From Paenibacillus antibioticophila (GTDB taxonomy: Bacteria; Bacillota; Bacilli; Paenibacillales; Paenibacillaceae), in the NCBI RefSeq assembly GCF_000455265.1, contig NZ_HG005141.1, positions 676,333 through 740,332 of the forward strand: a DNA stretch of 64,000 nucleotides, given 5' to 3'. Below are positions 46,763 through 57,852 of the stretch, one piece after another. Every line of letters begins with the position of its first letter. Position 1 is the stretch's first letter. A program made the translations under genes and the position numbers. Under the pieces are notes generated by a model that searched no databases, was not told the origin of the DNA, and saw only the letters and a program-made list of their open reading frames with translations.

Positions 46763-47658
46763 TTCGATTTTTTGGCCTCCTTGGCACCACTTTTGCCGGG
46801 ATGACCGGCTTTTAAGTTCGAACCGCCCTTTTTGGACTTGTTGCCGGAATGAATTACAGCCGCATCGTTATTGAGTGCTACTACCGGATTCTTCTTCCGA
46901 TAAATGAAAAAGTTTTGTACGATCGTGTACAAGTTACTGAAAATCCAGTACAACGGAAGTGCCGCGGCAAAATTGTATGCCATTACGAAGATCAGCACAG
47001 GGTACACATACATCATAAATTTCATCGGATTGATGCCCTGCATATTGCCGGTTTGCGGCTGCATATTTGACATCATTTTGGTTTGGATAAAGGTTGTTAA
47101 TGCCGCAATCAGCGGGAGAATATAGAGCTTGTCCGGCTCACCCAACTGAAGCCACAAGAAAGAGTGCTCACGAATCGCTGAGTTATGGTAAATAGAGTTA
47201 TATAGCGCAATGAATACCGGCATCTGTATAATCAACGGAAAACAGCCGGCCATCGGGTTCACTTTATTTTCCTGGAACAGCTTCATCGTCTCTTGCTGCT
47301 GCTTCTCAGGATTGTCCTTATACGTTTCACGGATCTTATTCAGCTCAGGCTGAATCGCCTGCATCGCCTTCGAGCTCTTCACCTGCTTAAGCGTAAGCGG
47401 CAGGATCAAAGTACGAACGATAAGTACCATGACTAGAATAGCTAGTCCATACGCTCCACCGAACCAATCTGCAAACGTATCCAGGGCCAACGAAAAATAG
47501 TACACTACATTAGATGTCCACCATGAAGTACTTTCTTTCATGTCTGCTGTGGTTGAGACATAATCAGCAGGTTGACCGCAACCCGACAACATAACTACCA
47601 GGCCGATCATAAGCAGGAGCAGAAGCCACTTCCTGTTGCTCTTCAAAATACGCGACAC
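46759..47658 (-). CDS. yidC: Membrane protein insertase YidC (SpoIIIJ)
   Basis: A 299-residue lipoprotein-type insertase. The signal peptide ends in a lipobox LSGC (residues near 24-27), followed by five membrane helices. The conserved positive residue of the hydrophilic groove falls in the region LILPLTLKQVKSSKAMQAIQPELNKIRE. The C-terminal tail is basic (KKGGSNLKAG). It inserts membrane proteins with or without SecYEG and in Bacillus is needed for sporulation. Confidence 0.97.
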   Translation of the reverse strand: MSRILKSNRKWLLLLLMIGLVVMLSGCGQPADYVSTTADMKESTSWWTSNVVYYFSLALDTFADWFGGAYGLAILVMVLIVRTLILPLTLKQVKSSKAMQAIQPELNKIRETYKDNPEKQQQETMKLFQENKVNPMAGCFPLIIQMPVFIALYNSIYHNSAIREHSFLWLQLGEPDKLYILPLIAALTTFIQTKMMSNMQPQTGNMQGINPMKFMMYVYPVLIFVMAYNFAAALPLYWIFSNLYTIVQNFFIYRKKNPVVALNNDAAVIHSGNKSKKGGSNLKAGHPGKSGAKEAKKSK

Positions 47659-47733
47659 TTGAAAACCCCTCTCTTAACCTTTCCATTACTCGTAAATCAT
47701 AACATATTTACATGGACAAAGAAACAAGCATGC

Positions 47734-48084
47734 TTACTGCCTGAAAGCCTTGAGCAGCGAGGCTTTTCGCAGTACGTGCAGCACGCTTTTTTCCAACTCC
47801 TTGAACTCCATTCCTACAGCCCCGTTCCGGACAATCAAGATCAGATCGACATGGTCTTTAATCTCATGCTGATGCAATCTTACAATCTCCTTCAGGACGC
47901 GTCTCATCCGGTTCCGAACCACGGCATTGCCGATTTTCTTGCTGGCGGATACCCCGAGCCGAAACCGTTCAACATCATGCCTGGACGAATAATAGACAAC
48001 AAGCTGACGATTGGCGAACGATTTCCCGTATCGGTATACCCGGCCGAAATCGGATCGATTCCTTAATCTGAGCTTTCTATGCAC
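47734..48084 (-). CDS. rnpA: Ribonuclease P protein component
   Basis: A 116-residue basic protein that assists the RNase P RNA in maturing tRNA 5' ends. The N-terminal motif LRLRNRSDFGRVYRYGKSFANRQLVVYY and the RNR signature (KKIGNAVVRNRMRRVLKEIVR) are clear. It lies downstream of rpmH in the same direction, as in most bacteria. The spacing to rpmH is 185 bp with a hairpin between. Confidence 0.97.
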   Translation of the reverse strand: MHRKLRLRNRSDFGRVYRYGKSFANRQLVVYYSSRHDVERFRLGVSASKKIGNAVVRNRMRRVLKEIVRLHQHEIKDHVDLILIVRNGAVGMEFKELEKSVLHVLRKASLLKAFRQ

Positions 48085-48230
48085 AGGTCCATTCTCCTCA
48101 AGTCAATCAACCCCAACCCGCCGGCCCGATCGTCCTTCCATCATTATTGACCAACGGCATAGGCCGGTAAACCAATTCCTTATGCGACGCCGCGTAAGAC
48201 CCCGGGGAAATTAACATCTACTCATAATGT

Positions 48231-48255
48231 AAAAAAAGACCACCGCAGTGGTCTT
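48231..48255 (-). terminator. Terminator/attenuator between rpmH and rnpA
   Basis: GACCAC and GTGGTC form a short stem followed on the minus strand by seven U (48231-48237). It lies 14 bases after the rpmH stop and likely lowers read-through into rnpA. Confidence 0.8.
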
Positions 48256-48269
48256 CATGCACGTACGCT

Positions 48270-48404
48270 TTACGCACTCAATACTTTTCTGCCTTTTTGA
48301 CGACGAGCAGCGAGAACCTTGCGGCCATTTTTCGTGCTCATTCTTTTGCGGAAACCATGAACCTTGCTGCGCTTGCTCACGTTTGGTTTGAAAGTCGGTT
48401 TCAT
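48270..48404 (-). CDS. rpmH: 50S ribosomal protein L34
   Basis: A 44-residue highly basic protein that I translated from the minus strand: MKPTFKPN at the start, [17 protein letters not shown] in the middle and [10 protein letters not shown] at the end. This is the standard L34 of full length. A strong ribosome-binding site AAGGGGG lies upstream. It opens the rpmH-rnpA-yidC-jag run away from the origin. Confidence 0.98.
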   Translation of the reverse strand: MKPTFKPNVSKRSKVHGFRKRMSTKNGRKVLAARRQKGRKVLSA

Positions 48405-48479
48405 TTATTGCACCCCCTTAAGCAGGAATCACTTACTGTATATTTACCATTTTCATATCCACAGAAAATGCCTTTATAC

Positions 48480-48508
48480 ATTTAATCATAACCCCCATAA
48501 AAAGTCAA
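48480..48508 (-). promoter_or_regulatory. Candidate promoter of rpmH
   Basis: On the minus strand TTGACT (48503-48508), a 17-base spacer and TTAAAT (48480-48485), leaving a leader of about 70 bases. A good -35 but a modest -10. Confidence 0.5.
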
Positions 48509-48544
48509 CTGATCCCGGCATATCTTCTCCCTCTCCAAAACCTC

Positions 48545-48615
48545 TGTGGATAGGCAAAAATCGGGTTTTCCACAGCTTAATTAGTGTTTTCATTCATAAA
48601 ATATAGTTATACACA
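48545..48615. other. Origin DnaA-box cluster upstream of rpmH (incA-like)
   Basis: TTATACACA at 48607-48615 fits the DnaA consensus TTATNCACA exactly. TGTGGATAG at 48545-48553 and TTTTCCACA near 48563 are one-mismatch boxes, and ATATCCACA near 48457 is another. In B. subtilis the upstream origin part also lies beside rpmH. The stretch is AT-rich. Confidence 0.75.
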
Positions 48616-48690
48616 TGTGGAAAAGTAAAAATATGCTCTTTTCCGCGGTTTACACCTGTTAATAAAGCCTTTATGATGAAGGTGAAATAT

Positions 48691-48702
48691 CTTGTATACA
48701 AG
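48691..48702. promoter_or_regulatory. GntR-like operator upstream of the FGGY kinase
   Basis: CTTGTATACAAG is a perfect 12-base palindrome, identical to the core of the B. subtilis gluconate-operon operator. It lies 41 bases before the kinase start. A GntR-family repressor is the likely binder. No gntR gene is in the window. Confidence 0.7.
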
Positions 48703-48743
48703 CATGAGCATAGGCAAACTATAGTTAGAAATGGGGAAAACAT

Positions 48744-50294
48744 ATGATTGATGAGCGTTCGTTGATGATCGGCGTAGATATCGGCACAACCAGCACAAAA
48801 GCGGTCTTATTCGAGGCCAATGGAGCCATCCTCTCCTCTGCCAATGAGGGCTATCCGCTTCATACCCCCTCTTCCGACGTGGCGGAGCAGGATCCGGAGG
48901 ACATATTCAGCGCTGTAGTGTCTTGCATACGTCAAGTTATGGCGCAAAGCGGCGCTTCGCCCGAGCAATTGAGGCTCGTATCCTTCAGTTCGGCCATGCA
49001 CAGCGTTATTCCTATGGATGAAAATGGGAAACCGCTGATGAACTGTCTCACCTGGGCGGACAATCGCAGTGTCGCCTGGGCGAAGCAATTAAGGAACAAT
49101 CCGGAGGGGCATGAACTATATCTGCGGACAGGGACACCGATTCATCCCATGTCTCCACTGTGCAAGCTGATCTGGCTGCGTCATGAGCTTCCCGAGCTCT
49201 TCAGCCAGACCTCCAAATTTATCTCCTTAAAAGAATATATCTGGTTCAAGCTGTTCGGACAGTATCTGGTGGACCTGTCGATCGCCTCCTGTACGGGGCT
49301 GCTGAATCTGGAGCAGCAAGCATGGGATGAAGAGGCCTTGCATATGGCTGGAATCACAGCCGGACATTTATCCGAAATCGTATCTACTACCCATATTTCC
49401 AGGGGCATCGACCCGTCTTTTGCGGAAAAAATGGGACTTCTCCCTTCCACCCCCTTTGTAATCGGTGCAAGCGATGGCGTCTTGTCCAATCTGGGAGTCG
49501 GAGCGATTGGTCCGGGAGAAGTGGCAGTCACGATCGGTACTAGCGGAGCGATTCGGACGGTTGTCGATCAACCCCGGACCGATCCGAAGGGCAGAATTTT
49601 CTGCTATGCCTTAACCGATAAGCATTGGGTGATCGGCGGTCCGGTGAACAACGGCGGCAGCGTGCTCCGCTGGCTTCGCGATGAATTTGCCTCCGCAGAA
49701 GTAGAAACGGCCAAACGTCTTGGCATCAGTGCTTACGACGTGCTTACAAAAATTGCGGAAAATGTTCCTCACGGCTCCGAGGGGTTGCTATTTCACCCTT
49801 TTCTCGCCGGTGAACGCGCTCCCTTATGGAATCCTGATGCCCGCGGATCCTTCTTCGGTCTCACCCTCCATCATCATAAGGAGCATATGATTCGGGCTGT
49901 GCTTGAAGGCGTCATCTTCAACTTATATACCGTTCTCCTTGCGATGGAGGAAATCATCGGCAGACCTCAAGCGATTCTCGCCACAGGCGGATTTGCGAAA
50001 TCCCCCCTATGGCGTCAACTCATGGCGGACATCTTCGATCAACAGGTCACCGTGCCGGAGGAAATTGAGAGCTCCTGCCTGGGAGCGGCCGTTCTCGGCC
50101 TTTATGCCCTCGGCGATATCGATTCACTGGATGTCGTCACCTCTATGGTGGGCAGCACCTACAAGCATATTCCGGCTAAGGAACACGCGGCGATCTATAA
50201 GGAGCTGCTGCCGATCTTTATCCGCATTTCACGCAAATTGGAAGAAGAATATGAAGCGATCGCCGAATTTCAACGGCGCAGCTCCAACGACTAG
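48744..50294 (+). CDS. gntK: FGGY-family sugar kinase, gluconokinase type
   Basis: A 516-residue kinase with the two-domain FGGY fold. The N-terminal phosphate-binding motif is MIGVDIGTTSTKAVLFE; later motifs are LTWADNRS, CTGLLNLEQQAWDEEAL, GASDGVLSNLGVGA, GTSGAIRTV, and LATGGFAKSPLWRQLMADIF near the end. The pattern fits gluconokinase (gluconate to 6-phosphogluconate). The GntR-like palindrome upstream supports that substrate; xylulokinase-type activity cannot be excluded. It is a single gene with its own terminator, placed between rpmH and dnaA. Confidence 0.88.
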   Translation: MIDERSLMIGVDIGTTSTKAVLFEANGAILSSANEGYPLHTPSSDVAEQDPEDIFSAVVSCIRQVMAQSGASPEQLRLVSFSSAMHSVIPMDENGKPLMNCLTWADNRSVAWAKQLRNNPEGHELYLRTGTPIHPMSPLCKLIWLRHELPELFSQTSKFISLKEYIWFKLFGQYLVDLSIASCTGLLNLEQQAWDEEALHMAGITAGHLSEIVSTTHISRGIDPSFAEKMGLLPSTPFVIGASDGVLSNLGVGAIGPGEVAVTIGTSGAIRTVVDQPRTDPKGRIFCYALTDKHWVIGGPVNNGGSVLRWLRDEFASAEVETAKRLGISAYDVLTKIAENVPHGSEGLLFHPFLAGERAPLWNPDARGSFFGLTLHHHKEHMIRAVLEGVIFNLYTVLLAMEEIIGRPQAILATGGFAKSPLWRQLMADIFDQQVTVPEEIESSCLGAAVLGLYALGDIDSLDVVTSMVGSTYKHIPAKEHAAIYKELLPIFIRISRKLEEEYEAIAEFQRRSSND

Positions 50295-50304
50295 TAGATC
50301 TAGC

Positions 50305-50356
50305 AAAGAGGGAAGAACGATCCCAAGTACACCCGGGATCGTTCTTCCCTCTTTTT
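50305..50356 (+). terminator. Rho-independent terminator of the FGGY kinase
   Basis: A long stem (AAGAGGGAAGAACGATCCC with its complement) and a U run at 50352-50356. It separates the kinase from the dnaA upstream region. Confidence 0.92.
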
Positions 50357-50374
50357 ATACAATTCCGGACAACC

Positions 50375-50658
50375 TGTGCATAATATTTTTGAGAACCGAA
50401 GTGATTCTGTCGAATATTAAACAATTTATAAACAATATGTAGTGGTGTGAATTAAAATTGTACACAAGTTATTGAATTTGTGGATAAAGTTCAGCAATTC
50501 ATTGAAATATAGGCCTTCTTTTGCTATGATTATATTGCTTTTGTTGTGAATATCTAAATTAAAGCGGAATAATTATTAACAGGCTGTGGATAAGATTGTG
50601 AACAATTCGAGTTTATCCATGTTTATAATTATTCCACTTTTCTGACTTATGGGGATAA
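50375..50658. other. Origin DnaA-box cluster upstream of dnaA (incB-like)
   Basis: Exact boxes TGTGGATAA are at 50479-50487 and 50585-50593, and TGTGCATAA is at 50375-50383, all matching the reverse of TTATNCACA. One-mismatch boxes include TGGGGATAA (50650-50658) and TGTGAATAT (50545-50553). TGTGGATAG at 50739-50747 overlaps the dnaA start codon. The stretch is AT-rich and also holds the dnaA promoter, consistent with DnaA autoregulation. Confidence 0.88.
50502..50530 (+). promoter_or_regulatory. Sigma-A promoter of dnaA
   Basis: TTGAAA (50502-50507), exactly 17 bases and TATGAT (50525-50530). It lies between two exact DnaA boxes, so bound DnaA could repress it. Confidence 0.75.
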
Positions 50659-50740
50659 ATATCCCCATTATTGTTGTTTTTTCGACCCTTTTCTGCATGG
50701 CTTATGCCACAAGTGGAAGATGTAAAAGGAGTGACCGTCT

Positions 50741-52087
50741 GTGGATAGCCATACGTCTGATATATGGCAGCATATTTTATCCATCATTAATACCAAACTC
50801 AGCAAGCCGAGCTTCGATACCTGGTTTAAAGCAACTAAGATCGTCTCGCTAAGCGACCGTTCGATCGTCATCTCGGCACCCACCACCTTTGCGGTAGAAT
50901 GGCTGGAGAGCCGGTACACGAAGCTTGTTGCAACCACTGTCTTTGAATACCTTGGCAAGCAGGTAGATGTTTCCTTTGTGATCGAGGAATCCGCTATTCC
51001 TGAGCAAACTCCCGTATTCAAAGAGCCTCCTGCACCCGTCCAGGTAGAGGAAAACGGTTCCAATATGCTGAATCCGAAATATACGTTCGATACCTTCGTC
51101 ATCGGCTCCGGCAACCGGTTCGCTCACGCGGCATCGCTGGCTGTCGCCGAAGCGCCTGCGCGTGCGTATAATCCGCTATTCCTCTATGGAGGCGTAGGTC
51201 TTGGCAAGACTCACTTAATGCATGCGATCGGGCATTACATTCTTGAGCACAATCCAAGCAGCAAAGTCCTTTATATCTCATCCGAGAAATTCACTAATGA
51301 ATTCATCAATTCCATCCGAGATAACCGCGCTGAGAGCTTCCGCAACAAATACCGCAATATTGATATTCTATTAATCGACGATATTCAATTCATTGCCGGC
51401 AAAGAATCGACGCAAGAGGAATTTTTTCATACCTTCAATGCGCTCCATGAAGAACGCAAGCAGATCATCATTTCCAGTGACCGTCCGCCAAAAGAAATTC
51501 CAACCCTCGAGGAGCGGCTCAGATCCCGGTTTGAATGGGGACTGATTACCGATATTCAGCCTCCTGATCTGGAGACGCGGATTGCCATTTTGCGCAAGAA
51601 GGCCAAGGCGGAAAATCTGGACATTCCGAATGAAGCGATGATGTACATCGCGAACCAGATCGATACCAACATTCGGGAGCTCGAAGGCGCGCTGATCCGC
51701 GTCGTCGCATACTCCTCCCTGATCAATCAGGATATTACGACCCATCTGGCCGCCGAAGCGCTTAAGGATATTATTCCTTCCAGCCGGCCGAAGATGATCA
51801 CCATTCAGGATATCCAGCAGCGCGTCGGAGAATATTACAACCTGCGGCTGGAAGACTTCAAGGCTCGCAAGAGAACCAAGGCTATCGCCTTCCCGCGGCA
51901 AATTGCGATGTATCTGTCCCGGGAATTAACGGACTTCTCGCTGCCCAAGATTGGCGATGCGTTCGGGGGGCGCGACCATACGACCGTCATTCATGCCCAT
52001 GAGAAAATATCTCAGCAGTTGAAATCCGATCAGGATCTCTATAAAGTTATTAACAACTTGACAGAGAAAATCAAAAACTCATCCTGA
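50741..52087 (+). CDS. dnaA: Chromosomal replication initiator DnaA
   Basis: A 448-residue AAA+ initiator. Domain I is at the N-terminus, domain II is a short linker (about 85-105), domain III has Walker [10 protein letters not shown] near residue 150 and Walker B LLIDDIQF, and domain IV has the DNA-binding signature [12 protein letters not shown]. The start is GTG at 50741 with AAGGAGTG upstream. The DnaA box overlapping the start codon is TGTGGATAG. It heads dnaA-dnaN-yaaA-recF. Confidence 0.99.
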   Translation: MDSHTSDIWQHILSIINTKLSKPSFDTWFKATKIVSLSDRSIVISAPTTFAVEWLESRYTKLVATTVFEYLGKQVDVSFVIEESAIPEQTPVFKEPPAPVQVEENGSNMLNPKYTFDTFVIGSGNRFAHAASLAVAEAPARAYNPLFLYGGVGLGKTHLMHAIGHYILEHNPSSKVLYISSEKFTNEFINSIRDNRAESFRNKYRNIDILLIDDIQFIAGKESTQEEFFHTFNALHEERKQIIISSDRPPKEIPTLEERLRSRFEWGLITDIQPPDLETRIAILRKKAKAENLDIPNEAMMYIANQIDTNIRELEGALIRVVAYSSLINQDITTHLAAEALKDIIPSSRPKMITIQDIQQRVGEYYNLRLEDFKARKRTKAIAFPRQIAMYLSRELTDFSLPKIGDAFGGRDHTTVIHAHEKISQQLKSDQDLYKVINNLTEKIKNSS

Positions 52088-52100
52088 ATAAGCTATAAGC

Positions 52101-52191
52101 CTATGCACATGATATTCACATGTGGATAGGCTTCATTTCATATAGTCTGCCCTCTTATCCACATATTCAGGGCCCCTACTACTTCTTCTAT
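52101..52191. other. Origin unwinding region in the dnaA-dnaN gap (incC-like)
   Basis: An exact DnaA box TTATCCACA is at 52155-52163. One-mismatch boxes are at 52101-52109, 52112-52120 and 52121-52129. A GC-rich AGGGCCCC follows, then a run of trinucleotides TAC-TAC-TTC-TTC-TAT (52177-52191) and AT-rich DNA. This order matches the basal unwinding system (DnaA-trio) seen between dnaA and dnaN of B. subtilis. Confidence 0.85.
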
Positions 52192-52347
52192 TAATTAAAA
52201 GATATACATCATCATGAGGAACACGGCTTTCGCCGCACTCTAAAAAACGGAGGGACAAGCCTCCAGCCTGAGTACATATTTCATCTTATGCCGGGCACTC
52301 GGCAATTATGAGGAAATTGAATAAGATTATGTTTAGGAGTTGAATTT

Positions 52348-53490
52348 ATGAAGATCCGCGTACTAAAGCATGATTTAAATGAATCCATCCAGCATGTGGC
52401 CAAGGCCATCTCAAGCCGGACAACGATCCCGATTCTGACCGGGATCAAGCTGGAGGTTAATTTTCAGGGAATGACGCTTACAGCCAGCGATACCGACATT
52501 TCCATTCAAGCCTTTATTCCTGCGGAAGACCAGAATAAACAAATCGTCCAAGTAGAGCGTCCGGGCAGCGTTGTGTTGCCTGCGAAGTTTTTTGTGGAAA
52601 TGATTAAGAAGCTGCCTTCAGCCGAAATCGAGATGGAGGTTCAAGAAGGCTTCAAGACGCAAATCCGTTCCGGCTCTACCGATATTCAAATGGTTGGTTT
52701 GGACCCGGAAGAATTTCCTGTGCTGCCAAGCATTGAAGAGAACCAAGTCATTTCGATGCCGGGCGATCTGCTCAAGAATATGATCAAACAGACCGTCTTC
52801 TCGATTTCCTCCAATGAGACCTCCCCTATTCTGACCGGGGTCCTCTGGAGTCTGAGCGAGAATCAGTTCAAATTCGTGGCTACAGACCGCCACCGGCTTG
52901 CCAGCAGAACCGCTGAACTGAGCAATGACGATCAGGTTCGATTCAGTAACATTGTCATTTCTGGTAAAACACTCAATGAGCTGAGCAAGATCGTTCCGGA
53001 TCAAAATACAATTGTCGATATCGTCGTGGCCGACAACCAGGTACTGTTCAAAATTGACCGCGTCCTGTTCTATACCCGTATTCTGGACGGAACCTATCCG
53101 GATACCTCCAAGATTATTCCGACGACCTACAAGACAGAACTGGTTCTGGATACGAAGAAGCTAAGCGATTCGATCGACCGTGCCTACCTCCTGTCCCGCG
53201 AAGAGAAGACCAATATCGTTCGTCTGCAGACCATGGACAATGGATCCGTTGAGATTTCTTCAAGCTCTTCAGAGCTGGGCAAGGTAACCGAGCAACTGGA
53301 TCTGGCGGAGTTCACAGGAGAACAGGTAAGAATCTCCTTTAACTCCAAATATATGCTGGATGTGCTTAAGGTCGTAGAGAGCGAGCAGCTCCATATCGGA
53401 TTTACCGGGGCAATGAGCCCGATTATTATCAAGCCGATGGATGATACCCAGAGCCTGTATCTCATTCTCCCTTATCGGACGACCAACTAA
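52348..53490 (+). CDS. dnaN: DNA polymerase III beta subunit (sliding clamp)
   Basis: A 380-residue clamp made of three similar domains that form a dimeric ring around DNA. Motifs: RTTIPILTGIKLEV near the N-terminus and the C-terminal YLILPYRTTN, close to the standard clamp tail that contacts partner proteins. It tethers polymerase and also binds mismatch repair and replication control proteins. It has its own ribosome-binding site AGGAG and lies 260 bp after dnaA. Confidence 0.98.
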   Translation: MKIRVLKHDLNESIQHVAKAISSRTTIPILTGIKLEVNFQGMTLTASDTDISIQAFIPAEDQNKQIVQVERPGSVVLPAKFFVEMIKKLPSAEIEMEVQEGFKTQIRSGSTDIQMVGLDPEEFPVLPSIEENQVISMPGDLLKNMIKQTVFSISSNETSPILTGVLWSLSENQFKFVATDRHRLASRTAELSNDDQVRFSNIVISGKTLNELSKIVPDQNTIVDIVVADNQVLFKIDRVLFYTRILDGTYPDTSKIIPTTYKTELVLDTKKLSDSIDRAYLLSREEKTNIVRLQTMDNGSVEISSSSSELGKVTEQLDLAEFTGEQVRISFNSKYMLDVLKVVESEQLHIGFTGAMSPIIIKPMDDTQSLYLILPYRTTN

Positions 53491-53508
53491 GAGAGGAAGC
53501 TGGCATCA

Positions 53509-53733
53509 ATGCAGAGCGTACAAATTTCAAGCGAATATATCAAACTGGATCAATTTCTCAAGCTGGCCGATTGCATTTCTACGGGCGGCATGGCTAAGGC
53601 GCTCATTCAGGATGGTGCTGTTAAAGTGAATGGCGAAGCTGAGCTGCGCCGCGGCCGGAAGCTCTATAACGGTGATGTGGTAGAAGTGGAAGATGCCGGA
53701 GCCTTTCAAGTCGTTCGCAGCGAGGAAGCATAA
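53509..53733 (+). CDS. yaaA: S4-domain RNA-binding protein YaaA
   Basis: A 74-residue protein with one S4 domain (IKLDQFLKLADCISTGGMAKALIQDGAVKVNGEAELRRGRKLYNGDVVEV), the small RNA-binding fold of S4-like proteins. It is always between dnaN and recF in this group; in Bacillus it has been connected to ribosome assembly. The start is an ATG at 53509 with GAGAGGAAG upstream. Confidence 0.93.
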   Translation: MQSVQISSEYIKLDQFLKLADCISTGGMAKALIQDGAVKVNGEAELRRGRKLYNGDVVEVEDAGAFQVVRSEEA

Positions 53734-53784
53734 GAGATCGGATCCGAAGTCGCATACGGTGTCTGAAGGAGGCTTTGGAATCGC

Positions 53785-54897
53785 GTGTATGTCAATTCAC
53801 TAACCTTATCGAATTACCGCAATTATGAGACGCTGTCCATGGAATCTTTCGGCAGCGTCAATTTATTGATTGGGCGCAATGCCCAAGGCAAGACAAATCT
53901 GCTGGAGGCATTACTCGTATTGGCCTTGACGAAGTCGCACCGGACGTCGAAGGATAAGGAGCTCATCTGCTTCGGCAAGGACTCCGCCTCCGTTCAAGCT
54001 GAGGTGGAGCGCAAATACGGCAAAATCCAGCTGGAGCTTCGCTTCTCCCAGCAAGGCAAGCGGGCCAGTCTGAACGGATTGGAGCAACGGAAGCTGAGTA
54101 ATTTTGTCGGCAGTCTGAATGCGGTCATGTTTGCACCGGAGGACCTTGAGATCGTGAAGGGAACGCCCGGAGTGAGGCGCCGTTTTCTCGATATGGAGAT
54201 CGGACAGGTGCAGCCCAGCTATCTGTATCATCTTCAGCAGTATCAGAAGGTGCTCATCCAGCGGAATAATCTGCTTAAGCAAGCGTTCCATTCCGGCTCC
54301 AATTTAACGGTCATGCTGGAGGTATGGAACGAGCAATTGGCAGAGCATGGTGTTAAAATTATCAGAAAAAGGAAACAATTTATAAGAAAACTGCAACGGT
54401 GGGCACAGCAGATTCATGAGGGGATAACCGGCGGCGGAGAAGCCCTTCAATTGTCCTATCTGCCTTCCTTCGGAGTTGCGGATGAAGAAGATGAAGCTGT
54501 CCTATTGGAGCAATTTATGATAAAGTTATCACAGATGAGAGATCAGGAGATCCGCCGCGGAATGACGCTTGCGGGGCCGCATCGTGATGATTTGGCCTTT
54601 TATATCAATGGAAATGAAGCACAGAGCTTTGGCTCCCAAGGGCAGCAGCGGACGACGGCATTGTCACTAAAGCTGGCAGAGATCGAGCTGATTCATGAGG
54701 AGATCGGTGAATACCCGATTCTGCTCCTTGACGATGTATTGTCAGAGCTTGATCCCTATCGCCAGACTCAACTGATTGAGACCTTTCAAAGCAAAGTGCA
54801 GACGTTCATTACAGCGACCGGCATTGAGAGTTTGAATGCCAGTCGTCTTCAGGACGCCAGCATTTTTCATGTTCAAGAAGGACAAGTTCATCGATAG
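53785..54897 (+). CDS. recF: DNA replication and repair protein RecF
   Basis: A 370-residue SMC-like ATPase. Walker A GRNAQGKT is at residues 30-37, the signature FGSQGQQRTTALSLKLAE and Walker B PILLLDDVLSELD are near the C-terminus. It loads RecA at gaps with RecO and RecR. The start is GTG 53785 with GAAGGAGG upstream. It overlaps nothing but ends 16 bp before remB. Confidence 0.97.
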   Translation: MYVNSLTLSNYRNYETLSMESFGSVNLLIGRNAQGKTNLLEALLVLALTKSHRTSKDKELICFGKDSASVQAEVERKYGKIQLELRFSQQGKRASLNGLEQRKLSNFVGSLNAVMFAPEDLEIVKGTPGVRRRFLDMEIGQVQPSYLYHLQQYQKVLIQRNNLLKQAFHSGSNLTVMLEVWNEQLAEHGVKIIRKRKQFIRKLQRWAQQIHEGITGGGEALQLSYLPSFGVADEEDEAVLLEQFMIKLSQMRDQEIRRGMTLAGPHRDDLAFYINGNEAQSFGSQGQQRTTALSLKLAEIELIHEEIGEYPILLLDDVLSELDPYRQTQLIETFQSKVQTFITATGIESLNASRLQDASIFHVQEGQVHR

Positions 54898-54913
54898 GAA
54901 CGGAGGGTTGCGG

Positions 54914-57110
<2,197 letters not shown>

Positions 57111-57130
57111 TATCATACTTGTAGTTCAAG

Positions 57131-57182
57131 AAACCGCCGATGTGGGACTGTTGACAAACTATCCCATATCGGCGGTTTTTTA
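57131..57182 (+). terminator. Rho-independent terminator of gyrB
   Basis: The arms AAACCGCCGATGTGGGA and TCCCATATCGGCGGTTT pair almost perfectly with six U after. It insulates gyrB from the sigma-factor gene. Confidence 0.9.
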
Positions 57183-57273
57183 TACTTGGATGTAATGAAT
57201 GGAGAACGCCGACGTATTTACAGGTGTTGGCGATTTGATCAAATCCCTCACTCTGCAACAAAGGAGGCAAAAA

Positions 57274-57852
57274 ATGCACCAGCAGCGCGCATGGTTCCGT
57301 ACGGAGGCTGCAAATCCCGAGATGACTTGCAAACAACAATCAAAGACTAGTATTTCCGAGGTTTTCGAGGCCTACTACGAGCGAATTTTCAATTATGTCA
57401 GTTACCGAACCGGCAATCGTTATACCGCGGAGGATATCACCAGTCAAGTTTTTGAAAAAATCGTGGCGAAATATCATACCTTTCAGCCAGGCCGGCGTCC
57501 TTTGGAAGTCTGGATTTTCACGATTGCCAAAAACACGTTAACTGACCACTTTCGAGCTTCTCAAAGACACAATACTTGTTCTTTGGAGGCCATCGAAGAG
57601 AAGGATTCGAAGCAATCCGGACCTGAGGCGGCTGTCATCAACAAGGAGTCCGAACTCAGCTTGATTCAGGCCTTATCCGTATTGACGGATAAAGAAAGGC
57701 AGATGGTTGCTCTGCGGTTTGGAGCCGGGCTTAAGAATGTTGAGATCGCCAAGATCATGAATAGCTCCGAATCGAATGTGGGCGTCATTTTATTTAGGTC
57801 TATGAAAAAATTAAAAAAGGAACTTGAAAGGGAGGATTACAATGAAGCCTAA
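57274..57852 (+). CDS. ECF-type RNA polymerase sigma factor
   Basis: A 192-residue sigma-70 family protein from the ATG at 57274, preceded by AAAGGAGG. Region 2 (VFEAYYERIFNYVSYRTGNRYTAEDITSQVFEKI) recognises the -10 box and region 4 (LTDKERQMVALRFGAGLKNVEIAKIMNSSESNVGVILFRSMKKL) the -35. It overlaps the next gene by 11 bases, the usual sigma/anti-sigma coupling. It lies between gyrB and gyrA. Confidence 0.93.
   Translation: MHQQRAWFRTEAANPEMTCKQQSKTSISEVFEAYYERIFNYVSYRTGNRYTAEDITSQVFEKIVAKYHTFQPGRRPLEVWIFTIAKNTLTDHFRASQRHNTCSLEAIEEKDSKQSGPEAAVINKESELSLIQALSVLTDKERQMVALRFGAGLKNVEIAKIMNSSESNVGVILFRSMKKLKKELEREDYNEA

Noticed and set aside
48195..48212. Noc-binding site at CCCCGGGGAAAT near rnpA
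   Set aside because: It matches only one half of the palindrome.
54836..54913. Upstream start for remB inside recF
   Set aside because: The GTG at 54914 has a ribosome-binding site and gives the family length; the upstream part is recF read in another frame.
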